Shown here: positions 16,744 through 25,405 of the stretch, piece after piece
How positions within the stretch are numbered: the first letter of the stretch is position 1
Layout: every line of letters begins with the position of its first letter
From: DASUGC01 sp035606665
GTDB lineage: Bacteria; Acidobacteriota; Vicinamibacteria; Vicinamibacterales; SCN-69-37
Reading direction: 5' to 3'
DNA: 64,000 nt
Assembly: GCA_035606665.1 (NCBI GenBank)
Contig: DATNEY010000032.1
Span: forward strand, 310,001 to 374,000
Translations under genes and position numbers: made by a program
Notes under the pieces: model-generated
The model's input: the letters and a program-made list of their open reading frames with translations, nothing else
Databases searched by the model: none
What the model was told of the DNA's origin: nothing

Positions 16744-17505
16744 CTACCCCCAGAAGCCGGTGACGGATTTGATCTTGCCGTCGGCCCCCAGCGAGAACAC
16801 GTTCGAGCCCTGACCGCGCGCGGCGCCATCTGGTCCGACCGCTGTCCAGTCAGCGAGCACGGTGCCCTGGCAGTGGCGGACAGAACCTCGGCGCTCGAGT
16901 TTCATGCCCGGCATGAACTGGAGCGCAGCCTGAATGTGCGCCGACACATCGTCGATGCCGTCCAAAAGGCTGTAGCGATCGCGGAACGATACGGTTGGAG
17001 AGGCAATCGCTCGAAGTCCGGCGTCGCGTCGCGCCGGATCGGCTTCCGCCCAGAGCGAGAACCACTGATCCACGCGCGGCTCGACGCCCTCGTGCAGAAC
17101 ATTCAGTACCGCATTGCTGAACAGCGACAGCTGGAAGCGCCAGCCCTGGACGTGATGGTCGCGCGAGAAGCCTTCCGGGAATTCGTGGTGCAGGTGCAGG
17201 CGCGTGCCGGTCTCGACCGTGTCCAGCGAAATCCTGACGCGCGATCCACCGGCCGGAAACGGCTGGCCGGAATCGTAGCCGTAGGTGAACAGCAGATGCT
17301 GCGGAGCGCGCAGTTCCAGCACCTCCCCGCTCACGTGCACGTTGCCCGGATGGCAGATGTACACCCTGCCGCCCACGCGCGGCTCGATGGTCGAGCCGGC
17401 GCCCCACCAGGACGCCCACCGTGCGTTGTCGGTGAAGAACGAGAACACGACTTCGGGCGGTGCCTCAATCATGATGATGCGGTCGAGCTCGAACGGCAGA
17501 TCCAT
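16744..17505 (-). CDS. SRPBCC (AHSA1-like) family protein paired with ArsR regulator
   Basis: 253 residues. The N-terminal 150 form an activator-of-Hsp90-like SRPBCC domain: IIMIEAPPEVVFSFFTDNARWASWWG, GGRVYICHPGNVHVSGEVLEL and DTVETGTRLHLHHEFPEGFSRDHHVQGW. The C-terminal 100 residues resemble an NTF2/SnoaL-like ligand domain (HIQAALQFMPGMKLERRG, VLADWTAVGPDG). No catalytic function can be given. The ATG at 17505 lies eight bases after the stop of an ArsR gene, a pairing often seen for this family. Confidence 0.83.
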   Translation of the reverse strand: MDLPFELDRIIMIEAPPEVVFSFFTDNARWASWWGAGSTIEPRVGGRVYICHPGNVHVSGEVLELRAPQHLLFTYGYDSGQPFPAGGSRVRISLDTVETGTRLHLHHEFPEGFSRDHHVQGWRFQLSLFSNAVLNVLHEGVEPRVDQWFSLWAEADPARRDAGLRAIASPTVSFRDRYSLLDGIDDVSAHIQAALQFMPGMKLERRGSVRHCQGTVLADWTAVGPDGAARGQGSNVFSLGADGKIKSVTGFWG

Positions 17506-17513
17506 AAGCACCT

Positions 17514-17903
17514 CTAACGTGTCCGTTTTGGTTTCGAAGGCGTGCGTCCAGCGCGTTTCCGCCGGCGTTGCGGCCGCGGGCCACGGCGCGACGCCTCGAG
17601 CTCGGCGGCGAGTTTCAAGCGCCCGAGCGCGTCTCTCCACATGTGTTCGAGCATGTCCGCGACGCTCGAGAGCCGGGAACGATTCGCCCGGTAGAACCTG
17701 CGGCGTCCGTCTTGTCCGTCGATCCGCGCATTGAGCAGCCCGGCTTCGACGAGCGACTTGAGCTGCAGGGAGACCGCGCCCCAGCTGACATCCGGCATTT
17801 CCCGCCGAATCTCGCCGGCACCGCACTCGGCGTTCCAGGTCAGCCGGAGGATTTCCCGCCGGCGCGGGGACGCGATGGCCGCCAGCACGGCGGGGTCGGG
17901 CAT
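17514..17903 (-). CDS. ArsR-family transcriptional regulator
   Basis: 129 residues with a winged-helix DNA-binding domain: LAAIASPRRREILRLTW, then SWGAVSLQLKSLVEAGLLNARIDGQDGRRRFY. There is no cysteine pair typical of metal sensors in the recognition helix region, so it is probably a ligand-responsive repressor of the SRPBCC operon. The last 25 residues are very basic (RGPRPQRRRKRAGRTPSKPK). Its promoter contains a palindromic operator at 17912-17927, indicating autorepression. The -10 box ends six bases before the start codon, so the mRNA is probably leaderless. Confidence 0.9.
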   Translation of the reverse strand: MPDPAVLAAIASPRRREILRLTWNAECGAGEIRREMPDVSWGAVSLQLKSLVEAGLLNARIDGQDGRRRFYRANRSRLSSVADMLEHMWRDALGRLKLAAELEASRRGPRPQRRRKRAGRTPSKPKRTR

Positions 17904-17909
17904 GGAGTT

Positions 17910-17938
17910 AATTTAGTTGTAACTAAACTAAATGTCAA
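17910..17938 (-). promoter_or_regulatory. Sigma-70-type promoter with ArsR operator, leaderless start
   Basis: On the minus strand, TTGACA (17938-17933), a 17-base spacer and TAAATT (17915-17910) form a near-consensus promoter. A palindrome TTTAGTT-AC-AACTAAA (17927-17912) overlaps the spacer and the -10 box, as expected for an ArsR operator. Only six bases separate the -10 box from the ATG and there is no Shine-Dalgarno. Confidence 0.8.
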
Positions 17939-17949
17939 GGCCGCCCTAC

Positions 17950-17978
17950 GTAGGCCGGGCCTTCAGGCCCGGCGTTCA
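17950..17978. repeat. REP-like palindrome at the alpha-galactosidase stop codon
   Basis: GTAGGCCGGGCC...GGCCCGGCGTTCA. Its right edge TCA is, on the minus strand, the TGA stop of the GH27 gene that ends at 17976. Confidence 0.85.
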
Positions 17979-20048
17979 GCGGCGACGGACTGTGAACATG
18001 ACGGCGCCGTGGGCCGGCACCCTCGTCGTGAACGCGCGATCGAACGTGCCGAGATCGCGTTGCTGCCAGAGATCGCGCACGACCCGCGAGCCGGAGACGC
18101 CGAGCTCCGTCCACGTCGCGGTCATGTCGGCCGCCTGAAGTCCGCGGTTGAAGAGCCCGGCGGCAACCGATCCATCCGCAAGCGGCTTCACCCAGAGCTC
18201 CAGGCGCTCGCGCTGATAGACGCGCGACGCCGCCTTGCCCAGCGCGTCCTGATTCACGCCGAGCACCTCGTGATTCGTCATGAGGTCCGTCGTGAACTTG
18301 TCGAACTGCGTCATGTCCGCGCCAATCAGGAGCGGCGCGGCCTGCAGCGACCAGAGCGAGATGTGCGTGATCTGCTCGTTCGGCGTGAGCCGCGTGTCGT
18401 GAATGTTCGGTCCCCAGCCCACTTTGCCGATCACGAGCATGTCCGGATCGGTCCAGTGCCCCGGCTTCGACCAGCGCACCTTGTCGTCCTGCCGGAAACC
18501 GACGGCGGCCATGTTCGACCACACGTCCGTCAGGTCACCGGTCGTGCGCCAGAGATTCCCGCCAACGTCCGCGCCCCACTCCCAGACCTTCCCCATCCCG
18601 TACTGACAGAGGCTGTAAATGATGTCGCGATTCACTTTGGCGAGAGCGTCCCGCATCACGATGTACGGCTTCTGCAGATCGGCGACGGCCTGCTTCGGAT
18701 CGGTCGATCCGTACGAGCACCAGTCGTGCTTCAGCAGATCGAATCCCCACTCCGCCCACGTCTTTGCGTCGATCTCTTCGTGGCCCGCACTGCCCGCCAG
18801 TCCCTGGCACGTGCGTGGCCCCGGTGACGAATAGATCCCGATCTTGAGGCCCTTGCTGTGCACGTACGCGGTCAGCGCCTTCATGTCGGGGAACTTGTTG
18901 TTTGGCTGGAGCACGCCGGCGGCATCGCGCGTGCCCTCCCAGCCGTCATCGATATTGATGTACTGATACCCGTGCGCGGCAAGGCCTGACGCCACCATCG
19001 CGTCCGCCGCGGCCCGCACCTTCCCATCATCGACGCTTCCGCCCCAGACATTCCACGAGTTCCATCCGATCGGCGGCGTCAGCGCGAGCGCGTCCTTGCC
19101 ACCGACGATCGTCAGCGTGCTCGTAGCGCGGCCCTTCGCGTTTGTCGCGGTGATCGTCACGGCCGTACGGCCTTCGCGCGCGATTGCACCGGTGATGATG
19201 CCGGTGGCGGGATCGAGTGCGAGTCCCTGCGGCAGATTCTTCGCGGCAAACGTCAGCGGTGCCTCGCCTGTCGCGGGAATCCGGAAAAGGAACGGTCTGC
19301 CGGGCGTGCCGCCAGTGATTCGCGGCGCATTGATCCGCGGCGCCGCGGGCCATCCGGACGCAAGGGGCGGCGCCGGCTCCGATGGAAACGTCCAGCTCTC
19401 CGGCTTAGCGGTGGCGCCAGTCTTCAGATAGATCAGACCGCCGCCCCAGTCCGCGTAGTCGCCGTTGCTCGTATCACCGCCATCGTCGATGAATAGCTCA
19501 AGGAAGCGCGCGCCAGTGAGATCGATATCGACCAGCTTCGGGGCGTCGCCCACGTGCAGCACACCGCTCTCGAACCTCTTCTTGTTGTCGACCCAGACTT
19601 CGACGGCGACAGAAGCTTCACCGGCGGCCAGATCATCGAGACCGACCATCGATACAAACCGGGTCGCCTGTCCCTTGAGATCGATGATGAGCTCGTTGAT
19701 CGACAGCGTGCCGATGCCATGCGGGTAGGTAATGCCGCCGAGCACGATGGGCGTCGGAACTGGAGCGGTACCGCGCCCCGCTGGCTGTGCCGCCGGCGCC
19801 GCGGTGCCACGACCGCCTCGTCCGCGCGCGAGTGTTCCTCCAGCACGCGGTGTCTGGCGCCGCTGCACCATCTTCGAAAGATCGAGACTGTCGAGCCAGA
19901 TCGCGTTCGGTGGTGGATCGTTCGCGGTCATTACCGCGCGAAGCTGATCCTGTTGGGACGACGCAAGCAACGAGGCCGCAAGGACTGCGACGCAGACGAA
20001 ACTCCAGATGTAGGCCGGGCCTTTAGGCCCGGCATTCATTGAAAGCAT
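17976..20048 (-). CDS. GH27 alpha-galactosidase with N-terminal NPCBM domain
   Basis: 690 residues, secreted. A signal segment (WSFVCVAVLAASLLASS) is followed by a low-complexity Arg/Gly/Ala linker (65-100), an NPCBM carbohydrate-binding domain (about 100-205, TYPHGIGTLSINELIIDLKG), a putative Ig-like domain (about 230-316) and the GH27 barrel: PPIGWNSWN, YINIDDGWEG, LLKHDWCSYGS with the nucleophile Asp, and WSKPGHWTDPDMLVIG with the acid/base Asp. A beta-sandwich closes the protein. It releases terminal alpha-galactose (or N-acetylgalactosamine) from glycans. The first dozen residues (MNAGPKGPAY after MLS) are the translation of a palindromic repeat, which therefore supplies the start region. 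Confidence 0.92.
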   Translation of the reverse strand: MLSMNAGPKGPAYIWSFVCVAVLAASLLASSQQDQLRAVMTANDPPPNAIWLDSLDLSKMVQRRQTPRAGGTLARGRGGRGTAAPAAQPAGRGTAPVPTPIVLGGITYPHGIGTLSINELIIDLKGQATRFVSMVGLDDLAAGEASVAVEVWVDNKKRFESGVLHVGDAPKLVDIDLTGARFLELFIDDGGDTSNGDYADWGGGLIYLKTGATAKPESWTFPSEPAPPLASGWPAAPRINAPRITGGTPGRPFLFRIPATGEAPLTFAAKNLPQGLALDPATGIITGAIAREGRTAVTITATNAKGRATSTLTIVGGKDALALTPPIGWNSWNVWGGSVDDGKVRAAADAMVASGLAAHGYQYINIDDGWEGTRDAAGVLQPNNKFPDMKALTAYVHSKGLKIGIYSSPGPRTCQGLAGSAGHEEIDAKTWAEWGFDLLKHDWCSYGSTDPKQAVADLQKPYIVMRDALAKVNRDIIYSLCQYGMGKVWEWGADVGGNLWRTTGDLTDVWSNMAAVGFRQDDKVRWSKPGHWTDPDMLVIGKVGWGPNIHDTRLTPNEQITHISLWSLQAAPLLIGADMTQFDKFTTDLMTNHEVLGVNQDALGKAASRVYQRERLELWVKPLADGSVAAGLFNRGLQAADMTATWTELGVSGSRVVRDLWQQRDLGTFDRAFTTRVPAHGAVMFTVRRR
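20010..20040. repeat. REP-like palindrome forming the start of the GH27 gene
   Basis: GTAGGCCGGGCC...GGCCCGGCATTCATT. Read on the minus strand it gives ATGAATGCCGGGCC..., that is MNAGPKGPAY, just before the hydrophobic core of the signal peptide. Confidence 0.85.
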
Positions 20049-20097
20049 TGGCGAATGCTACCGCAGCGGCGATTGCGCCGACCTTATTGCGACATAA

Positions 20098-20124
20098 GAA
20101 GCCGGGCCTGAAGGCCCGGCCTCC
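20098..20124. repeat. REP-like palindrome
   Basis: GCCGGGCCTGAAGGCCCGGCC in the 77-base gap between two minus-strand genes, ending two bases from the stop codon of the radical SAM gene. It could serve as its terminator. Confidence 0.8.
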
Positions 20125-20125
20125 A

Positions 20126-21181
20126 TCAATCGAACAGTCCCCTCTGGGGTCCGGGCGGATGACGGAAAGCATCGGTCGAGAGCTCCATCTTCCTGGTGTA
20201 GCCCAGTCGACGGCAGTGAAGATTGAACACCTGATGAATGGCCTCGGCGAACGGCCCGTCGCCGGCCATGCGCGCGCCGAAGTTCGGATCGTTCAACTTG
20301 CCGTGGCGCATTGCTCGGAGGCGATTCAGTACCTTCTCTTTGCGGTCAGGAAAATGCGCTTCGAGCCAGTCGGCAAACAGATCCTTCACACCGTGCGGAA
20401 GACGAACAACAATGCGGCCCGCCGTCTTCGCACCGGCTTCTGCCGCTGCTTTCAGAATCGCCGGCAGCTCGTGGTCGGTGAGACCAGGTACGATCGGCGC
20501 GACCATCACGCCGACGGGAATTCCCGCAGCAGCCATCGCGCGGACCGCCTCGAGTCTGCGGGCCGGACGTGACGCTCGCGGTTCCATCACGGCGGCCACA
20601 TCATCGTCGAGCGTCGTAATCGACAGCATCACCTGAGCGGCGCGATGCTTCGCAAGCTCTGCAAGTACATCGATGTCGCGCGTCACGGTGTGACTCTTCG
20701 TGACGATACCGACTGGATTCCTGAACTCCGCCATCACCTCGAGGCAAGCGCGCGTCAGCTTCAGACGCCGCTCGATCGGTTGATACGGATCGGTGACGCC
20801 GCTGAAACCGATGCCCTGCGGCGTCCATGACTTCGCAGCGAGCTCCTTGCCCAGCAGCGCGGCCGCGTTCTCCTTCACGAAGATCTTGCTTTCGAAGTCC
20901 ACACCGGCCGAGAGTCCGAGGTACTCGTGGTACGGGCGCGCGTAGCAATAGATGCAGCCGTGCTCGCAGCCGCGGTACGCGTTGAGGTACACGGCCATCC
21001 CGACGTCGGGGCTGTCGTTGTAGCTCAGAATGGACTTCGACGTGTCCCGATAGATCTCCGTCGCCGTCGGCGGTCGCTCGTCGTCATCATCGATACGCTC
21101 GGTGATGACGGCGAGGCGTTCGAAGCGTCCGGCTGGATTGCCGGTTGCGCCGCGCCCACGCTCAACCTGGGGATCGGACAT
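20126..21181 (-). CDS. PA0069-type radical SAM protein (SplB-like)
   Basis: 351 residues from the ATG at 21181 (MSDPQVERGRGATGNP); the frame is open upstream but family members begin with this RGRGA segment. The iron-sulfur site is CEHGCIYCYARPYHEYLG, the CxxxCxxC pattern. Downstream are GIGFSGVTDPYQPIERRLKLTR and IVTKSHTVTRD, typical of the SplB-like/Rv2578c group, whose physiological substrate is unknown. It may act in nucleic-acid repair or modification, but this is not established. Confidence 0.9.
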   Translation of the reverse strand: MSDPQVERGRGATGNPAGRFERLAVITERIDDDDERPPTATEIYRDTSKSILSYNDSPDVGMAVYLNAYRGCEHGCIYCYARPYHEYLGLSAGVDFESKIFVKENAAALLGKELAAKSWTPQGIGFSGVTDPYQPIERRLKLTRACLEVMAEFRNPVGIVTKSHTVTRDIDVLAELAKHRAAQVMLSITTLDDDVAAVMEPRASRPARRLEAVRAMAAAGIPVGVMVAPIVPGLTDHELPAILKAAAEAGAKTAGRIVVRLPHGVKDLFADWLEAHFPDRKEKVLNRLRAMRHGKLNDPNFGARMAGDGPFAEAIHQVFNLHCRRLGYTRKMELSTDAFRHPPGPQRGLFD

Positions 21182-21233
21182 GGCCTTCAGTGTACGGTCC
21201 GGCCTGTGACGGAGTAGGTCATAATCCCCGCGC

Positions 21234-23927
21234 ATGCCGCTCAGCGCGGGAACTCGCATCGGGGCCTATGAAGTCACGGGCGCAATCGGCGCCGGCGGAA
21301 TGGGCGAGGTCTACCGGGCCCGCGACCACAAGCTGAATCGCGACGTCGCCATCAAGGTTCTGCCCGATCTCGTGGCGAACGACCCCGATCGCGTCGCCAG
21401 ATTCACGCGCGAGGCGCAGCTGCTCGCGGCGCTCAACCACCCCAACATCGCGCAGATTCATGGGCTCGAACAGATCAAGGAAGGCCACGCGCTCGTCATG
21501 GAGCTCGTCGAGGGCGAGGATCTGTCCGCGCAGATTTCGCGTGGCGGGCTGTCACCGGCCGATGCTCTGGCCATTGCGCGGCAGATTGCCAGCGCGCTCG
21601 AGGCCGCGCACGAACAAGGCATCATTCACCGCGATCTGAAACCGGGCAACGTCAAGGTTCGCGCCGACGGCGCCGTGAAGGTCCTGGACTTCGGACTCGC
21701 GAAGGCGCTGACAGCCGACACGACGAGCGGCGCATCGGAGGCAATGAACTCGCCGACGCTCACGGCTCGCGCCACGCAACTGGGCGTGATTCTCGGCACC
21801 GCCGCCTACATGTCGCCGGAGCAGGCGAAAGGCAAACCCGTCGACAAGCGCGCGGACATCTGGGCGTTCGGCGCCGTGCTCTACGAAATGCTTGCCGGCC
21901 GGCGCGCGTTCGCCGGCGAAGACATCTCCGAGACGCTAGCGGCGGTCCTGACACGCGAGCCGGATCTCGCCTCGCTGCCGAAGACAACGCCGCCGGCGCT
22001 GACCACGTTGATTCGCCGCTGCCTTGAACGCGACACCAAACGCCGTCTGCGCGACATCGGCGAAGCGCGTCTGGTACTCGAGGACCCCGCCGTACTCGCG
22101 CCACCGGTCGCTGGACCGGTAACCGTGGCCGCCGGCCGGGCTCCGGTCGCGTGGCGAGTTGCGACCGCTGGACTTGCGCTCGCTCTTATCGCGGTCGGTC
22201 TGCTGTGGTGGACCTCAAATCGGCAGGACGCGACACCTGTTCGCATGAGCATCGTCCCGGCAAAGACCGTGACTTTCGACCTGACAATCCATCCATCGGT
22301 GGCCGTTTCCAGGGACGGATCCATGGTGGCGTTCGTCGGCCTTGACGGAGGTATCCGGCGACTGTACGTCCGGCGGATGGACGACTTCGAGGCGCGCCCG
22401 CTCGAGGGCACGGTGGGCGCGGCTGCCCCTTTCTTCCGGCCGGATGGCTCCTGGATTGGGTTCTTCGCAGCAGGAAAACTGATGAAGATCCAGACCGCCG
22501 GCGGACCGGCGATTCCGCTCGCGGATGTTGTAGACAACCGTGGTGGCGTATGGACGGACGCCGACACCATCGTCTACGCGCCGAACGCAGCCACTCCCAT
22601 CTTTGAGGTCCCTGCCGCCGGCGGTACGCCAAGACAGGTCTCGAAACTCAACGCCGACGGCAAGGAACGCACGCACCGCTGGCCGGCCATGTTGCCTGAC
22701 GGCAAGACCGCGCTCGTTACCGTCGGCAGCGTCGAGCGTCCGGATGACTACGACGAAGCCAGGATCGAGGCCGTCAATCTCAGTACGGGCGACCGGAAGG
22801 TCGTCATCAAGGCGGGAAGGACGGCGCGCTACGCGCGTACCGGTCACCTGCTCTTCGTGCGCGGCAAGATCCTGTACGCCGTTCCATTCAATCCCACCAC
22901 GCTGATAGCCGGTGAGTCCCCGACGCCTGTCGTTGACGGTATTTCCGGCGATGTGACGACTGGATCCGCGAACTATGCGGTCGCCGATTGGGGCGCCCTG
23001 GTGACGATCCCGGGCGATCCGAGCGGCAGCGACAAGCGCCTTTCGTGGGCCGACAAGCAGAAAAAGCTGACGCCGGTTGACGTCCCGGCCGCCATCTATA
23101 CGGATCCGCATCTCGCGCCGGACGGCAGGCGCGTCGCCGTCGCGATCAGCTCCGGCGCAAGCAACCTTGACCTTCATGTGATCGACACGCTGCGAGGAAC
23201 CTCAACCAAGCTCACGTCGGGTGGCTCAAACCGGACGCCGTTGTGGAGCGCAGATGGGCTGCGGCTGATTTATGTTTCGTACGACCGCATCCGGAATGTC
23301 TCGAAGGTCATGAAACGGCTGGCTGACGGCACCGGGGAGCCTGAAACGATCAATGAGATCGCCGGTCAGGCGTACGCCGACGATTTGACGAAGGACGGCG
23401 GCACGCTGATTTTTACCGTCAACGCGTCAATAGCGGGCGCCCGGGCGGAAGTTTTCAGCATTGCTCTGCAGAAGGGATCGAAGCCGGTGCTTGTCGCAAA
23501 CTCGCCGGCGGGCGACGTGAGTGTCAGCTCGCTGTCTCCGGACGGTAACTGGATCGCCTACGGCAGCTTTGCCGTCGGCCAGCCTCAGGTGTTCGTGCAG
23601 GCGTACCCGGGCGGGGGCGGTAGAACCCAGGTCTCGAGCGCCGGTGGGCAGGAGCCCAGGTGGTCGCCAGACGGCCGCGCGCTGTACTACGTAGACACCG
23701 CAGGAACACTGATGGAGGTTCCGCTCGAGCCGGGTAAGGTGTTCAGCCCCGGCAAGCCGCAGCCGATCCTCAACAACATGGCGTTCTCGAGCACGGACAG
23801 CGGGCAGACCTATTCCGTGTCGAAGGATGGCCGCTTCCTCATGCTGCGCGCGTCGCGCGAAGGCGGCCTGCAGCCCGAGATTCGCGTCATCCAGAATGTC
23901 TTCAGTCAGCTGAAGAGCATTCGCTGA
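21234..23927 (+). CDS. Serine/threonine protein kinase with TolB-like propeller sensor
   Basis: 897 residues. The N-terminal kinase domain (1-270) has the glycine loop GAGGMGEVYRARD, the VAIK lysine, catalytic loop IIHRDLKPGNVK, DFGLAK and GTAAYMSPEQAKG, so it should be active. A single transmembrane helix (about 305-325, VATAGLALALIAVGLLWW) leads to an extracytoplasmic WD40/TolB-like propeller with repeats such as AVSRDGSMVAFVGLDGG, LAPDGRRVAVAIS, SLSPDGNWIAYGSF and WSPDGRALYYVD. This architecture is frequent in Acidobacteriota and suggests sensing outside the membrane. Its targets are unknown. The acyltransferase gene follows after 10 bases. Confidence 0.94.
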   Translation: MPLSAGTRIGAYEVTGAIGAGGMGEVYRARDHKLNRDVAIKVLPDLVANDPDRVARFTREAQLLAALNHPNIAQIHGLEQIKEGHALVMELVEGEDLSAQISRGGLSPADALAIARQIASALEAAHEQGIIHRDLKPGNVKVRADGAVKVLDFGLAKALTADTTSGASEAMNSPTLTARATQLGVILGTAAYMSPEQAKGKPVDKRADIWAFGAVLYEMLAGRRAFAGEDISETLAAVLTREPDLASLPKTTPPALTTLIRRCLERDTKRRLRDIGEARLVLEDPAVLAPPVAGPVTVAAGRAPVAWRVATAGLALALIAVGLLWWTSNRQDATPVRMSIVPAKTVTFDLTIHPSVAVSRDGSMVAFVGLDGGIRRLYVRRMDDFEARPLEGTVGAAAPFFRPDGSWIGFFAAGKLMKIQTAGGPAIPLADVVDNRGGVWTDADTIVYAPNAATPIFEVPAAGGTPRQVSKLNADGKERTHRWPAMLPDGKTALVTVGSVERPDDYDEARIEAVNLSTGDRKVVIKAGRTARYARTGHLLFVRGKILYAVPFNPTTLIAGESPTPVVDGISGDVTTGSANYAVADWGALVTIPGDPSGSDKRLSWADKQKKLTPVDVPAAIYTDPHLAPDGRRVAVAISSGASNLDLHVIDTLRGTSTKLTSGGSNRTPLWSADGLRLIYVSYDRIRNVSKVMKRLADGTGEPETINEIAGQAYADDLTKDGGTLIFTVNASIAGARAEVFSIALQKGSKPVLVANSPAGDVSVSSLSPDGNWIAYGSFAVGQPQVFVQAYPGGGGRTQVSSAGGQEPRWSPDGRALYYVDTAGTLMEVPLEPGKVFSPGKPQPILNNMAFSSTDSGQTYSVSKDGRFLMLRASREGGLQPEIRVIQNVFSQLKSIR

Positions 23928-23937
23928 GCCGGGCGCG

Positions 23938-24831
23938 ATGCCGCCGCCGAATCGCACCTTCAGTCTCGACTGGCTGCGTCTCGCGCTGGCATCCCAGGTC
24001 GTCGGCCTGCACATCGTCGGTCTCCATCCCTTCGTCGTGGTCTATCCCGTCGGCGCGTTCGTCTGCATCAGCGGCTATCTGATTCCTGATTCGTTCGCGC
24101 GGTCGCGGGGCTGGCCGCACTTCGCGTGGAAACGCGCGCTGCGTGTGATGCCGGTGTTCCTGTTGTCGCTGGCGCTGGTCGCCGTCGTCGAGCCGTCGAA
24201 GCTGTGGCTGACCGTCCTCGCTTATCTGACGATGAATGTGATGGGCGCCGGCAACGCGAACAACGCGTTGTGGTCGCTGATGGCCGAGGAGATCCTGTAC
24301 GCAACGCACGCGCTTACGCGGCCGTGGTATGGCCGCGCGCTCGCGTGGACCGGTCTCGCGATCTCGATGGTGGGTCTCTGGCTGACGGTGCGGTATTCGT
24401 ATCTGCCGGTGGTCTCAGGTTGTTTCTTCGCCGGCAACCTGATTGCGCTCCACCCGGGCTGGCGGCGCGTTGGCGTGGTCTGGATTGCCGCGGTGTTGCT
24501 CGCAGTCGCCGGCGTGCAGACGCGGCTCGCGATGCACGAGGAGATCGGCACGATCGGCCGTCTTGGCCTGCCGATCATCGGCGCCACCGCGCTGCTCATG
24601 CTCACGTTGCGAATCCGTCTACCCGAGCTCCGGGCCGACTATTCGTACAGCCTGTACGCACTCCACCTGCCGGTGCTCCACCTTTTCCCTGGTTCCCGCC
24701 TCAGGATGGCGATTGCCGCCGTGACGGTGTTGCCCGTCGTGTGCGCGCTGGTCTGGCGGTTCGTCGAAGTGCCGGCGCTGCGATTGAAGGATTGGCGGCC
24801 GTTCAGCCCTGAACGCCCAAAGCCGACATGA
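23938..24831 (+). CDS. Acyltransferase-3 family membrane protein
   Basis: 297 residues with about nine hydrophobic helices. The start FSLDWLRLALASQVVGLHIVGLHPF and VGAFVCISGYLI match the acyltransferase-3 family, which O-acetylates or O-acylates sugars and other envelope compounds. The family usually has RxxR in this region; ARSRGWPHFAWKRALRVMP fits. It is somewhat shorter than typical members (330-400) because the mid-protein loops are compact. It probably shares a transcript with the kinase upstream. Its 3' end overlaps the convergent ThDP gene by 29 bases. Confidence 0.82.
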   Translation: MPPPNRTFSLDWLRLALASQVVGLHIVGLHPFVVVYPVGAFVCISGYLIPDSFARSRGWPHFAWKRALRVMPVFLLSLALVAVVEPSKLWLTVLAYLTMNVMGAGNANNALWSLMAEEILYATHALTRPWYGRALAWTGLAISMVGLWLTVRYSYLPVVSGCFFAGNLIALHPGWRRVGVVWIAAVLLAVAGVQTRLAMHEEIGTIGRLGLPIIGATALLMLTLRIRLPELRADYSYSLYALHLPVLHLFPGSRLRMAIAAVTVLPVVCALVWRFVEVPALRLKDWRPFSPERPKPT

Positions 24832-25366
24832 ACCTCGTCTTGATCTGCACGTAGTCGAGTGTCGGCTTGGCGCCGGGAGCGTTCTCAGTCACCTTCGCGA
24901 CGATGACATGCGGGCCGGACTGTGCGTCCGCTCGATTCGCCGCCGTTCGCAGCTCATCGATCGTCGTCACCGTGACCACCGAAAAGATGCTCATCGCTCT
25001 GGCGGCGGCCGCGAGATCGGCGCCGTGCGCCGTCGCCGTATCCTGACCGCCGGTCGTGCCGTACAGCGCGTTGTCCCAGACGATGAGGACGAGGTTTTTC
25101 GGCCGTACCCACCCGATCGTGGCGAGGGATCCAAGATTCATGAGCAGCGAGCCGTCGCCGTCAAGCACCACGACTCTTCGATCCGGCTGCGCCATTGCCA
25201 GCCCTACGCCAATAGACGACGCGAGGCCCATGCTGCCCCACGTGTAGAAGTAAGTGTCGCGGTCGCCGGTCGCGAACAGGTCGTATGCCGGATGACCGAG
25301 GCTCGCGATGACAGGATTACTGCCGAACCACTCCGTCAGTGCCTTTGTTGCTTCGAGTCGCGTCAT
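24803..25366 (-). CDS. ThDP-dependent decarboxylase, beta (C-terminal PP) subunit, ComE-like
   Basis: 187 residues, the ThDP-binding half of a split 2-oxoacid decarboxylase such as sulfopyruvate or phosphonopyruvate decarboxylase. The cofactor motif is VVVLDGDGSLLMNLGSLATI with the GDG...N pattern, and SMGLASSIGVGLAMAQPDR precedes it. The partner gene lies 39 bases upstream, separated by a tandem repeat. No other coenzyme-M or phosphonate gene is in the window, so the substrate is undecided between sulfopyruvate, phosphonopyruvate and another 2-oxoacid. Confidence 0.85.
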   Translation of the reverse strand: MTRLEATKALTEWFGSNPVIASLGHPAYDLFATGDRDTYFYTWGSMGLASSIGVGLAMAQPDRRVVVLDGDGSLLMNLGSLATIGWVRPKNLVLIVWDNALYGTTGGQDTATAHGADLAAAARAMSIFSVVTVTTIDELRTAANRADAQSGPHVIVAKVTENAPGAKPTLDYVQIKTRFMSALGVQG

Positions 25367-25405
25367 GAGGATTTGGTGACTGGGTGATTTGGTGACTTGG
25401 CGATT
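25367..25405. repeat. Short tandem repeat (GATTTGGTGAC unit)
   Basis: About three and a half imperfect copies of an 8-base unit, (G)GTGATTT/GGTGACTT, fill the whole gap between the two decarboxylase subunit genes and end at the downstream start codon. No Shine-Dalgarno remains for that gene. Confidence 0.75.
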
